From AP-15 sp963698995 (GTDB lineage: Bacteria; Pseudomonadota; Alphaproteobacteria; ATCC43930; CGMCC-115725): a DNA stretch of 64,000 bases. Under the pieces are notes generated by a model. The model saw only the letters and a program-made list of their open reading frames with translations. It was not told the DNA's origin and did no database searches. Made by a program: the position numbers and the translations under genes. The stretch covers positions 62,001 through 126,000 of the forward strand of contig CAVOTD010000069.1 of NCBI GenBank assembly GCA_963698995.1. The letters are read 5' to 3'. Below are positions 53,907 through 64,000 of the stretch, one piece after another; within the stretch, counting starts at the first letter, position 1, and each line of letters begins with the position of its first letter.

Positions 53907-55327
53907 GCGACGCGGTCCGACGAGTGCAGCGCCGCAAGTTCAGCCGGCAAACGGTTCGCCCAGCCGGTGATCGAACCAGCACCCAGGCACACGACCATAT
54001 CGCCCGACCGGGTCAGTTCCAGTACGACGGAAGCGAGCTCGTTCGGGTTCGCCAGCGAGCGGACATTGCGGTGGCCGTGCTCGATCAAGCCGGCGACGAG
54101 ACTGTCGCGGTTCACGCCTTCGATCGGGGGCTCGCCGGCCGCGTAGACATCAGCGACCAAAACGATGTCGGCATCGTTGAAACAGGTGCAGAACCCGTCA
54201 AACAGGTGGGCGAGCCGGCTGTAGCGGTGCGGCTGCACGACGGCGACCACCCTGCCCTCGACAATCGCGCGCGCCGCCTTCAGCACCGCGGCAATCTCGA
54301 CCGGATGGTGACCGTAATCGTCGATCACGGTCACCCCCTGCCACTCGCCGGTCTTGGTAAAGCGGCGCTTCACGCCTTTGAAGTTTTGCAGGGCGCTGCG
54401 TAGCGCCTCGTCGCCGAGCGCCATTGCTTCGGCGACCGCCGCGGCTGCCAGCGAATTTTGCACGTTGTGCCGGCCGAACATCGGCAGGAACAGGTTCGCG
54501 ATCGTGCGACCGCGTTCCGCCAGAGCGTCGGAGACGACGATGTCATACCGGGCGCCGTCCCTCCCGAGCCGAACATCGACCGCCCGAATGTCGGCCTGTG
54601 GGCTGAAGCCATAAGTCAGGACGCGACGATCCGACAATTTCGGGATCATTCCCTGTACGACCGGATGGTCTATGCAGAGTGCGGCAAACCCGTAGAACGG
54701 AATATTGCCGACAAAGTCTTCGAAGGCTTGGCGCAGCGCGTCGAAGTCTAAGTAGTAGTCGAGATGCTCGGGGTCGATATTGGTGACGACCGCAATCGTC
54801 GCGGGCAACCGGGTGAAAGTGCCGTCGCTCTCGTCGGCTTCGACCACCATCCAATCGCCGGCGCCCAATCGCGTGTTGGTGCCGTAGGCGTTGATGATCC
54901 CGCCATTGATCACGGTCGGATCGAGCTGCGCCGTCTCGAGCAACGCGCCGATCATCGACGTTGTCGTGGTCTTGCCGTGAGTTCCGGCGATCGCCAGCGA
55001 CCATTTGAGGCGCATCAGCTCGCCCAGCATTTCGGCGCGGCGAACCACCGGTATACGGCGCACTCGGGCCGCTATGACCTCGGGGTTATCCGGCCTGACG
55101 GCGGAGGAGATCACGACGACCTCCGCCGCGCCGAGGTTCTCGGCCTCATGGCCGACGGCAACCGGGATGCCCAGGTCGGTGAGCCGCCGAACATTGGCGC
55201 TGTCGGCCAAGTCGCTGCCCTGAACCCGATAGCCGAGATTGTGCAGTACCTCGGCAATGCCGCTCATGCCGATGCCGCCGATGCCGACGAAATGCAGCGG
55301 CCCGATCGAGCGCGGCAGCGCTCTCAT
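53903..55327 (-). CDS. murC: UDP-N-acetylmuramate--L-alanine ligase
   Basis: A 474-residue ATP-dependent ligase adding L-Ala to UDP-MurNAc. ATG 55327 overlaps the murG stop; the frame upstream to 55435 is a shadow. The N-terminal Rossmann motif is FVGIGGIGMSGIAEVLHNLG, the P-loop is AIAGTHGKTTTTSMIG, and DYGHHPVEIAAVL and QPHRYSRLAHLFDGF are Mur-ligase signatures. Intact frame, normal length. Confidence 0.97.
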   Translation of the reverse strand: MRALPRSIGPLHFVGIGGIGMSGIAEVLHNLGYRVQGSDLADSANVRRLTDLGIPVAVGHEAENLGAAEVVVISSAVRPDNPEVIAARVRRIPVVRRAEMLGELMRLKWSLAIAGTHGKTTTTSMIGALLETAQLDPTVINGGIINAYGTNTRLGAGDWMVVEADESDGTFTRLPATIAVVTNIDPEHLDYYLDFDALRQAFEDFVGNIPFYGFAALCIDHPVVQGMIPKLSDRRVLTYGFSPQADIRAVDVRLGRDGARYDIVVSDALAERGRTIANLFLPMFGRHNVQNSLAAAAVAEAMALGDEALRSALQNFKGVKRRFTKTGEWQGVTVIDDYGHHPVEIAAVLKAARAIVEGRVVAVVQPHRYSRLAHLFDGFCTCFNDADIVLVADVYAAGEPPIEGVNRDSLVAGLIEHGHRNVRSLANPNELASVVLELTRSGDMVVCLGAGSITGWANRLPAELAALHSSDRVA

Positions 55328-56451
55328 GCCGCCCGCCCTTGGGGGCGCGAGCCGACGCCGTCGGCCCGCTCGATCTCGACGGCGAGCCTGGCAAGCTCCT
55401 GGGCCGCATTGCGCCGGCCGAAGCTGGCGGCACACCGGGCGGCGGCCGTCAATGCCGCACTGTCGTCGAGCAGGCTTTCAAGGCGCAGCGCCAGAGTATC
55501 GGGCCGCAGCTCCGGTTGCGCAACGACCCACCCTCCCCCGGCCTCGGCAAACGAGCGGGCATTGGCAGTCTGGTGATCGTCGGTGGCATGCGGGTAGGGG
55601 ACCAACAGAGCGGGCCGGCCGATCGCACCGAGTTCGGCGATGGTCGAGGCGCCGGCGCGGCAAATTGCCAGATGCGCCCGCGCCAATCTTTCCGGCACGT
55701 CAGTGAAAAAACTCTGCAGTTCCGCTTGGATGCGATTTTTTCGGTAAACCGCCTCAGCGGCGGAGAGGTCCTCCGGGCGCGCCTGGTGACTGACCCGCAG
55801 CATCTCGCGCAGCCGGGTCGGCAAGGCCGCCAATGCCGGAGGTATGGCTTCGCTCATGATCCGCGCGCCCTGGCTGCCGCCCAAGATCAGCAGCTCGATC
55901 GGGCCACCGCGGTGCGGTGCGCCGTAGTTCGGCTGACCGATCGCGAGAATTGCCGGCCGCACCGGGTTCCCGGTCTGGACGGTGCGAGCCCGGTCGGACG
56001 GCCGCATGCCCGTGGTTGCCGGGAACCCGGTGGCGATCCGGCGCACACGGGGCGCGAGAAGCCGATTGGCGCGGCCGAGCACCGCGTTCTGCTCGTGGAT
56101 CAGGGTCGGCACACCCAGATAAACCGCCGCGAGCATCGTCGGGACCGAGGGATAGCCGCCGAACCCGATTGCACAGGCCGGCGACAGCCGGCGCAACAAC
56201 CGCCGCGCCTGCAGCGCCCCCAACGCCAGTTCGCCGAGCGCGTGAGCCGCCCGCGCTGGCCCACCACCGAGCCGCGCGGCGCGTACTCGATGGATCGTGA
56301 TCTCCGCAACCCGCCCAGCAAAGGCCTCGGCGCGCGCATCGCTGAGAAGATGGACCTCCTTGCCGCGGCCGAGAAGCTCTAGCGCCAGCGCTTCGGCCGG
56401 AAAGAGATGTCCGCCGGTGCCGCCGGCGGCGAGCACAAAGGCGCCGCTCAC
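55324..56451 (-). CDS. murG: UDP-N-acetylglucosamine--N-acetylmuramyl-(pentapeptide) transferase MurG
   Basis: A 375-residue glycosyltransferase making lipid II from lipid I at the inner membrane. I chose GTG 56451, which gives SGAFVLAAGGTGGHLFPAEA and forms a GTGA overlap with the probable ftsW stop; a TTG at 56469 is the alternative. Signature motifs are GGTGGH, FGGYPSVPTM, IHEQNAVLGRANR, LILGGSQGARIMS and CRAGASTIAEL. Frame intact. Confidence 0.95.
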   Translation of the reverse strand: MSGAFVLAAGGTGGHLFPAEALALELLGRGKEVHLLSDARAEAFAGRVAEITIHRVRAARLGGGPARAAHALGELALGALQARRLLRRLSPACAIGFGGYPSVPTMLAAVYLGVPTLIHEQNAVLGRANRLLAPRVRRIATGFPATTGMRPSDRARTVQTGNPVRPAILAIGQPNYGAPHRGGPIELLILGGSQGARIMSEAIPPALAALPTRLREMLRVSHQARPEDLSAAEAVYRKNRIQAELQSFFTDVPERLARAHLAICRAGASTIAELGAIGRPALLVPYPHATDDHQTANARSFAEAGGGWVVAQPELRPDTLALRLESLLDDSAALTAAARCAASFGRRNAAQELARLAVEIERADGVGSRPQGRAA

Positions 56452-57568
56452 AGCGCGCCCCTCCGGCAAGCCGGCGCCGTGTCAGCGCCAGCATCATCCC
56501 CATCCCCAGCCCGAGCGCGAGCATCGAGGATCCGCCGTAGGACAGAAACGGCAAGGTCATGCCCTTGGTCGGGATCAGATGCAGGCTCGAAGCCATGTTG
56601 ATCGCCGCCTGCAGGCCGAACTGGACCAACAGGCCGGTCGCGGCGAGCAGCACGAAGAGACTGCCTTCCTGCGACATCCGCGAAAACCCGCGCAGCACGA
56701 TAAACGCGAACAGGGCGACGACGGCGAGACAGACGATGACGCCGAACTCTTCGCCGGCGACGGCGAAGACGAAATCGGCGTGAGCGTCGGGGAGGACGTC
56801 CTTGATCGTGCCTTCGCCCGGGCCGCGGCCCCACAGCCCGCCGTTGGCGAACGCCTCGATCGAGCGGCTCACCTGATAGCTGTCGCCGGCCGCGGGATCG
56901 AGGAAGTGGTCGACCCGGACCTTGACATGCGGCAGGTACATGTAAGCCCCGACCAATGCCCCGAACCCGGCGAGAGCGCCCGCCACCACCCAATAGAGCC
57001 GCAGCCCGGCCATGAAGAATTGGGCGAACCAGACCGCCGCGACGACTGCCGCCATCCCGATGTCCGGCTGCTTTATCAACATCGCGACGACCACCAGAAA
57101 CAACGCCGTGCAGATCAGATTGCCGGGGAAACCAGGGCGCAGCTTCTGTTCCGAGAACAACCAGGCGGCGACGACGGCGAAGGTCGGCTTGACGAATTCG
57201 GAAGGCTGCAACGATAGACCCGGCAGGTTGAGCCAGCGTCGCGCGCCCTTGATCTCGACCCCAACGACAAAGGTCAAGGCGAGCAGCGCCAACGCAATCG
57301 CAAAGCCGATCACCGCGATGCGCCGGATGGTGCGCGGCGGCTGCAGCGAGACCGCGAACATCAGACCGATCGCCAAGGGCAGCATCGCGAGGTGACGGCG
57401 GACGAAATGCAGCCCGTCATAACCGATGCGCTCGGCCACCGGAGGGCTCGCCGCCAAGCTCATGACAACGCCGAAACCGATCAGCATGCCGAGTGCGGCA
57501 AGGCTCCAGCGGTCGACCGTCCACCACCACTGCGCGACCGGGCCCTGATCGATCCGGGCGAATTTCAT
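56448..57568 (-). CDS. ftsW: Lipid II polymerase/divisome protein FtsW (3' frameshift)
   Basis: A SEDS-family glycosyltransferase with ten predicted membrane segments (WSLAALGMLIGFGVVMSLAA, YWVVAGALAGFGALVGAYMY, GSLFVLLAATGLLVQFGLQ). Typical motifs are LPGLSLQPSEFVKPTF, GRGPGEGTIKDVLPDAHADF, and LPFLSYGGSSMLALGLGMGM. As sequenced the frame has no stop and runs through murG in a shadow frame to 55754. One missing base near the end (after LTRRRLAG) would bring it to the TGA at 56448-56450, overlapping the murG GTG start and giving 373 residues, the normal length. murD is missing directly upstream. Confidence 0.92.
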
Positions 57569-57717
57569 CCGTCACCCATGCCGCGAGCGCTGAACCACTC
57601 ATAAGGGTAGATATAGCGGAATTGTCGAAAGTTATCTACTACTTGTAGTTCATACCACGCTCTCGGTCGCGACGCGCCGCCGTCATTGTGACGAGTGGTG
57701 ACGGCCGCCATCGCCCC
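57569..57717 (-). other. Short junction between mraY and ftsW where murD normally lies
   Basis: The 149 bases hold no ORF and are partly AT-rich (gttatctactacttgtag). In the standard alphaproteobacterial cluster murD sits here. Nothing resembling a MurD fragment is seen, so the deletion, if that is what it is, was complete. Confidence 0.6.
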
Positions 57718-58806
57718 TTACCGCAGCTTCAGCGTGGCGAGCCCTGCGATCGCCAATATCCAGGCGATGATCCAAAAGCGGATTACGATTGTCGGCTCTT
57801 CCCAACCCATTTGTTCGAAGTGGTGGTGCAGCGGCGCCATGCGGAAGATCCGCCGCCCGGTCAGCTTGAAGCTGGCGACTTGCACGATGACCGATACAGC
57901 CTCGAGCACAAAGAGACCGCCGATGATGGCGAGCACCAGCTCGTGCTTGGTGATGACACTGATCGTCCCAAGTGCGGCGCCGATCGACAGCGACCCGGTG
58001 TCGCCCATGAAGACCATCGCCGGCGGGGCGTTGAACCACAGAAAACCGAGGCTCGCGCCGACCATCGCACCGCAGAACACCGTGAGCTCGCCGGCGCCGA
58101 TGACGTGGTGGATTTGCAAGTAATTGGCAAAGACCAGATTGCCGGCGAGATAGGCAATGATAGCGAAGCACCCCGCCGCGATCATCGAGGGCACGATCGC
58201 CAACCCGTCGAGCCCGTCCGTCAGATTGACCGCGTTCGAGGCGCCGATGATGACCAGAACGCCAAACGGCAGGAAGAACCAGCCGAGCTCGAACAGCACG
58301 TTCTTGAAAAACGGCACGGCGAGCGTGTTTGTCAGTCCAGGCGGTGTCACATAAGCGATGGCGATGCATGCCGCAGCACCGAGGACGAATTCGACGGCCA
58401 GCTTGGCTCGGCCGGAAAGGCCACGATGCGAATTCCTGGTCAGCTTGCGATAATCGTCGAAGAACCCGATCAGCCCAAACCCGACGGTGACCAACAATAC
58501 GATCCACAGATATGGATTGGCCAAATCCGCCCACAGCAGCGTTGAAATCGTCAGCGCGATCAGGATCAGGAAACCGCCCATCGTCGGCGTTCCCTTTTTC
58601 CGGATCAGATGCCCGTTGGGACCGTCGGGGCGGATCGGCTGGCCGTTGCTCTGTTTCCGCCTCAGCCAAAGAATGAGGCGCGGACCGAGCAGAAAGCTGA
58701 TCAACAAGGCGGTGACAACCGCCCCGCCCGACCGAAACGTAATGTAACGGAACAGGTTGAAGAGCTGGAACTGATCGGCGAGAGGATAGAGCAGCGGGTA
58801 CAGCAT
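57718..58806 (-). CDS. mraY: Phospho-N-acetylmuramoyl-pentapeptide-transferase MraY
   Basis: A 362-residue membrane enzyme forming lipid I on undecaprenyl phosphate. ATG 58806 lies just after the murF stop and gives LYPLLYPLADQFQLFNLFRY, the usual start. Key motifs are RKKGTPTMGG, FGLIGFFDDYRKL (catalytic Asp pair), NAVNLTDGLDGLAIVP, FMGDTGSLSIG, and MAPLHHHFEQMGWEE. About ten membrane segments. Frame intact. Confidence 0.97.
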   Translation of the reverse strand: MLYPLLYPLADQFQLFNLFRYITFRSGGAVVTALLISFLLGPRLILWLRRKQSNGQPIRPDGPNGHLIRKKGTPTMGGFLILIALTISTLLWADLANPYLWIVLLVTVGFGLIGFFDDYRKLTRNSHRGLSGRAKLAVEFVLGAAACIAIAYVTPPGLTNTLAVPFFKNVLFELGWFFLPFGVLVIIGASNAVNLTDGLDGLAIVPSMIAAGCFAIIAYLAGNLVFANYLQIHHVIGAGELTVFCGAMVGASLGFLWFNAPPAMVFMGDTGSLSIGAALGTISVITKHELVLAIIGGLFVLEAVSVIVQVASFKLTGRRIFRMAPLHHHFEQMGWEEPTIVIRFWIIAWILAIAGLATLKLR

Positions 58807-58810
58807 GGGA

Positions 58811-60216
<1,406 letters not shown>

Positions 60217-60217
<1 letters not shown>

Positions 60218-61706
60218 CAGCCCGCCTGCCGAGCGGGCGACCGCCGACCCGCACCGGCGACCTCACGGGCGATCGCGGCGTCGTCAAAGGGGTAAGTCTC
60301 GGTCCCGATAATCTGGCCGGTTTCGTGTCCTTTCCCGGCGATAATGAGAACATCGCCCGGAGCAAGTTCGTCGATCGCGGTCGCAATCGCCTGTCGGCGG
60401 TCGCCGACCTCGATGGCGTTCGGCGCGGCTTCGAGAATGGCGCGCCGGATCACCGCAGCCGATTCGGTTCGCGGATTGTCGTCGGTGACATAAACGCGAT
60501 CGGCGAGGCGAGTCGCCACCTTCCCCATCAGCGGCCGCTTACCGGCATCGCGATCGCCGCCGCAGCCGAAGAGCGCGACGAGCCGGCCGCTTGTATGCGG
60601 GCGCAATGCGGTCAGCACCGTCGCCAGCGCATCCGGCGTATGGGCGTAATCGACGACGACCGCTCCGCCGCCCGGAGTTCGGCGACAAATTGCAGCCGCC
60701 CGGGAACGCCGGTCAGACGAGCCAGAGACTCGGCGCCGGCGGCCGGCGAACCGCCGGTCGCGATCACCAACGCGAGAGCAGCCAGCGCGTTCATCGCCTG
60801 GAACTCGCCGGCGAGCGGCAGCACCAGTTCGCGCCGCTGCCCGAAAACCTCGAGAACGAGGGCTTGGCTGCCGGCCCGCGGTTGACGGGCAACCAGCCGA
60901 AGATCAGACGCCGGGTTGGCGCCGTAGCCGATCACCCGATGACCGCTGTCGCGGCAAAGCGCCTCAAGGCGAGGGAATTCGTCGCTGTCCCGGTTGAGGA
61001 TGGCCGACCCGCCAGGGGTCAAGAGAGCGGTGAAAAGCCGATCCTTTGCGGCGCGGTAATGCGCCAGGTCGCCGTGATAATCGAGGTGGTCCCGCGTCAG
61101 GTTGGTGAAGGCTGCAGCGGCGACCGACAGGCCGTCGAGCCGGAATTGGTCCAACCCATGGCTCGAGGCCTCGAGCGCCACATGCTCGATCCGTTGCCTC
61201 GCCAGTTCGGCGAGATCGCGATGCAGCGCCACCGGATCCGGGGTCGTCAGCGCGCCGGGCCGACGCTCGTCTGCGGTCACCAGCCCGAGCGTGCCGAGGC
61301 TCGCTGCGGGGTAGCCGAGCGACGTCCATATCTCGCGCGTAAAATGGACCACCGACGTCTTGCCGTTTGTGCCGGTGACCGCGGCGATCGTCCGAGGTTG
61401 CCGGCCCTTGAACCGGGCGGCCAACAGCGCCAGCCGGCGATGCGGATTCGCGTCGGTCACGATCGCCACCCGGCCGTGCTGCTCCGGTCCAAGGGCGAGG
61501 GCCTCGACCCGGTCGGTCAGGATAGCGACCGCCCCTCGCGCGATCGCGGCGGCGGCGAAGCGGCGCCCGTCTTGCCGGGAGCCGGGCATTGCGGCGAACA
61601 GAAAGCCCGGGCGAACGGCGCGCGAATCGGCAGTGAGTCCGACAATCTCTAGCTCCGAGAACCCGGTCGGCGCCGGTGCCGGAGCGATTAGCTCAGTAAT
61701 TCTCAA
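60217..61706 (-). CDS. murE: UDP-MurNAc-L-alanyl-D-glutamate--meso-diaminopimelate ligase (one-base deletion)
   Basis: Adds the third stem-peptide residue. The likely start is TTG at 61706, giving (M)RITELIAPAPAPTG; the frame continues upstream to 61730. The P-loop is AAVTGTNGKTSVVHF, with LEASSHGLDQFRLDG. After FVAELR the frame breaks: one G is missing from the run at about 60671 (plus-strand CCC), and restoring it gives R-G-G-G-A-V-V-V-D-Y-A-H-T. The second part contains DDNPRTESAA, the D-N-P-R motif for meso-diaminopimelate, and IAGKGHETGQ. Repaired length 496. Most likely a sequencing error. Confidence 0.93.
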
Positions 61707-63468
61707 GCCGCTTGCCCTGCAGAGTGTCAACCGCCAACGCCCGGCGGATTTCTGGCGAAGATTCGTCTACCGGCTGCACCCCGAGAAGCGGCGCGATTCG
61801 CTGAACAATACGGCTGGTCGCCGGCGCTACCGTCCAGCCTGCCGTGGCGTAGCCGTGGCTCTGCTTATTGGGATGAGGTTCGTCGACCACCGTCAGCACC
61901 AGATATTTCGGGTCATTGATCGGGAAGACCCCGACAAAGCTGGAAAGCAGCTTTTTCTCCGCATAATGCCTGCCCGAAATCTTCTCTGCCGTGCCGGTCT
62001 TGCCGCCCACTAAATAGCCGGGCGCGGCGGCCATCGTGCCGGTCCCATGTTCAACCACTAATCGCATCAGCTTGCGCATTTGTTCCGAGGTCTTCGGCGA
62101 CAGCACCTGCTGCCCTTGCGGGACCTCGCCCGGCGGTTGTTTGACGAGGGTAGCCTGGCGAAGGATCCCGCCATTGACAAGCGCTGCGGCGGCGCTGGCA
62201 AAGCTCAGCGGGGTGACCGAGATGCCATGGCCAAAGGCGATGGTCATCACGTTGACTTCGCGCCATTTCGCCGGGAAATGCGGCGACGCTACCTCTGACA
62301 CTTCAATCTTCGGGGCCTTCAACAGGCCGAGTCGAGCGAGGAATTCCCGCTGTCTCTGGCCGCCGGCGGCGATAGCCATCTTGGCCGCACCGATATTTGA
62401 CGAGTACATCAGGATTTCGGGCACGTTCAAGATCCGGTGCTTGCCGTGATAATCCCCTATCGTAAAGCGTCCGATATTGATCGAATGGGTCGCGTCGTAG
62501 GTGCTGGTCAGAGTGGAAGTGCCGTAGTCGAGCGCCATCGCGACAGTGAAGATCTTGAAGATCGACCCGAGCTCATAAACCCCCAGCGTGTCCCGGTTGA
62601 ACATCCGGTCTGCGATCGTGATGTCCGGGTGATCCGGGTCTGGGGCGCCGGGGTGGTTGGGATCGAAATCCGGCAGCGACACCATCGACAGGATTTCGCC
62701 GGTGTTGACGTCCATAATCAGCCCGGCCGCGCCTTTCGCGGTGAAATCATCGATGACGCGTTGTAATTCCTCACGCAGCACGTATTGGATGCGCAAATCG
62801 AGCGACAATTGCAGGGCGTCCCGCTGGTCCTTCAACGTGTCGTCGAGCCCGCGTTCGATCCCCGCGAAGCCGGCATTGTCGATGCCGGTATAGCCGACGA
62901 CATGGGCGGTCAGCGCGCCATCCGGATAGACCCGCCGCTCCTCGTGCTGAAACTGCACTCCTGGAACGCCGAGCTGATTAACGTCGTACTGCTCGCGCGG
63001 GGTCAGATGGCGCTTGATGTACACAAAACTCTTGCCTGAGGTCAGCTTGGCGTAAATTTCGGGACCCTTCAGGCTCGGAAAGGCCTTTAGCAATTTTCGG
63101 GTGGCGTCCGCAGGGTCGAGGATCTGCTTGGGATTGGCATAGACCGAGGGACTATCGAGCGTTGTGGCGAGCAACCTGCCATTGCGATCGACAATGTCGG
63201 CGCGGGCCGGTGCAGGCGGCGCAGGTATGCGGAAACGGGGCATATGTGATTGCGCCGTGCCGCCTTCTAGGACAACGATTTCGACGACCCGCAACGCGAC
63301 GACGCCAAAGACACAGGCAAACAAGACACCGGTAAAAACCAGCCGGGCGCGGCAGGCCTCGACAGCCTTGCGCGCCGGACCCTCGGGGATAACCGGGGCA
63401 CAGGGCGGCGGTTTGAAATGCCGCGGACGGCACGGATTATCGTCGAATTGCTGGGCTGCGCGCATCAC
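61693..63468 (-). CDS. ftsI: Septal peptidoglycan transpeptidase FtsI (PBP3)
   Basis: A 591-residue class B penicillin-binding protein. One N-terminal membrane segment (LVFTGVLFACVFGVVALRVV) precedes a pedestal domain (DIVDRNGRLLATTLDSPSVY). The transpeptidase has the nucleophile in YELGSIFKIFTVAMALD (SxxK), SxN in MYSSNIGAAKMA and KTGT in VGGKTGTAEKISG. Its end overlaps murE and its start overlaps the ftsL stop. Frame intact. Confidence 0.96.
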   Translation of the reverse strand: MMRAAQQFDDNPCRPRHFKPPPCAPVIPEGPARKAVEACRARLVFTGVLFACVFGVVALRVVEIVVLEGGTAQSHMPRFRIPAPPAPARADIVDRNGRLLATTLDSPSVYANPKQILDPADATRKLLKAFPSLKGPEIYAKLTSGKSFVYIKRHLTPREQYDVNQLGVPGVQFQHEERRVYPDGALTAHVVGYTGIDNAGFAGIERGLDDTLKDQRDALQLSLDLRIQYVLREELQRVIDDFTAKGAAGLIMDVNTGEILSMVSLPDFDPNHPGAPDPDHPDITIADRMFNRDTLGVYELGSIFKIFTVAMALDYGTSTLTSTYDATHSINIGRFTIGDYHGKHRILNVPEILMYSSNIGAAKMAIAAGGQRQREFLARLGLLKAPKIEVSEVASPHFPAKWREVNVMTIAFGHGISVTPLSFASAAAALVNGGILRQATLVKQPPGEVPQGQQVLSPKTSEQMRKLMRLVVEHGTGTMAAAPGYLVGGKTGTAEKISGRHYAEKKLLSSFVGVFPINDPKYLVLTVVDEPHPNKQSHGYATAGWTVAPATSRIVQRIAPLLGVQPVDESSPEIRRALAVDTLQGKRLENY

Positions 63469-64000
63469 CGGCTCGCCATGATCTGAGATATCAAATCGTC
63501 GAGCGATTTTGCCCGGCGCGGGGGGCTGGACTTGACCACCGCCTTGACCGGCACGGCCTTGGCGAGCTGGGACGCGCCGGCCGGCTTTTCCAGTAAGGCC
63601 GGCATCGCGCGCAGCGCGCTTTGGGTTGGCGGCGGCTCGAGTGCCGCTTTGAGCGGCGCCGGCGGGCTAAGAGGCACCCCGTCAGGCGGTCCGGCAACAG
63701 GGGCCGGCAATGGGGTGGGTTCGGCGGCCGCGACCACGGTGGTGGTTTCCGCCGGCGGCGGGGCGGCCGCCGGAGGCGGAGGCACCGGCCGCATCGGAAT
63801 TTCCGCGACGGTAGTGCGAAGCTGCTTTGTCGAGATCGGGGCTAGCGACAGATATTGCCGATTGATCGCCTCGAGGGTCTCCGGGCGGGTCAGATAAGCC
63901 CACTCGGCATCGAGCACGTGGATTTCATGCTCTTCCGCCATCGTCGCCCGGTTGGTTCGCGCCAACTCGTCCTCGAGCGACTGAACCTGGTATTTGACGC
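63465..64000 (-). CDS. ftsL: Cell division protein FtsL (partial, runs off the window)
   Basis: The C-terminal part of a small bitopic divisome protein, extending beyond the right edge. The frame at the edge reads VKYQVQSLEDELARTNRATM, a leucine-zipper-like periplasmic coil, then EEHEIHVLDAEWAYLTRPET and INRQYLSLAPISTKQLR, typical of alphaproteobacterial FtsL. It carries a long Pro/Ala-rich tail of about 100 residues after that. Its stop overlaps the ftsI start. The identity also fits the gene order. Confidence 0.85.
   Translation of the reverse strand, partial: VKYQVQSLEDELARTNRATMAEEHEIHVLDAEWAYLTRPETLEAINRQYLSLAPISTKQLRTTVAEIPMRPVPPPPAAAPPPAETTTVVAAAEPTPLPAPVAGPPDGVPLSPPAPLKAALEPPPTQSALRAMPALLEKPAGASQLAKAVPVKAVVKSSPPRRAKSLDDLISQIMASR

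Overview
The window looks like chromosomal DNA of a high-GC alphaproteobacterium, probably from the Rhodospirillales/Hyphomicrobiales area. The evidence is a tight lpxC-ftsZ-ftsA-ftsQ-ddl-murB-murC-murG-ftsW-mraY-murF-murE-ftsI-ftsL cluster, an alphaproteobacterial RNase E and PBP1a, a glutathione-dependent formaldehyde dehydrogenase, a XoxF-type methanol dehydrogenase locus, and extragenic palindromes of the kind common in these orders. I see no rRNA, tRNA or CRISPR array. Species cannot be named from this sequence alone.

Layout. 1-4.9 kb is an accessory islet: an extragenic palindrome, the C-terminal piece of a DNA methyltransferase, a small gene split by a complete IS1595-family element with 26-bp inverted repeats and an 8-bp target duplication, and a RelE-like/SF1-helicase fusion gene whose end abuts prfB. 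4.9-15 kb is housekeeping: prfB (with its programmed +1 frameshift), mrcA, rne, an M48 protease, a DsbA-like thiol oxidoreductase and maiA. 15.2-17.7 kb is an NMT1/SsuA-type ABC importer. 17.8-30.9 kb is an extended lanthanide/PQQ methanol-oxidation locus: S-(hydroxymethyl)glutathione dehydrogenase, cytochrome c, a PQQ-system ABC module with a beta-propeller protein, a pentapeptide-repeat protein, XoxJ, XoxG, XoxF, two small secreted proteins, a SoxYZ-like carrier, and three broken genes (a zinc hydrolase with an internal deletion, a TonB receptor tail, a PQQ dehydrogenase remnant). 30.9-37.4 kb holds a histidine kinase, a TPR protein, an MFS exporter, an SDR and a ketopantoate-reductase-like protein. 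37.4-40.4 kb is a second accessory patch, partly AT-richer, with a frameshifted membrane protein, a VapBC45-like toxin-antitoxin pair and a truncated IS1595 transposase. 40.4-45.9 kb has an NTF2-like protein, an aromatic-acid-type MFS transporter and an ABC exporter with a NEW3-domain protein. 46-64 kb is bamD, lpxC and the division/cell-wall cluster, running off the right edge inside ftsL.

Functionally, the central locus should oxidise methanol in the periplasm (XoxF, electrons to XoxG and the other cytochrome) and pass formaldehyde to the glutathione route (frmA product). The right third makes and polymerises peptidoglycan precursors and builds the divisome, with most genes overlapping by ATGA or GTGA junctions.

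Caution: at least twelve genes carry one-base insertions or deletions, including the essential prfB, ftsA, ddl, murB, murE and probably ftsW. Each is restored over its full length by one or a few bases, so most are probably sequencing or assembly errors rather than real mutations. I annotate these across the full repaired span and describe the lesion. murD is absent from its usual place between mraY and ftsW.
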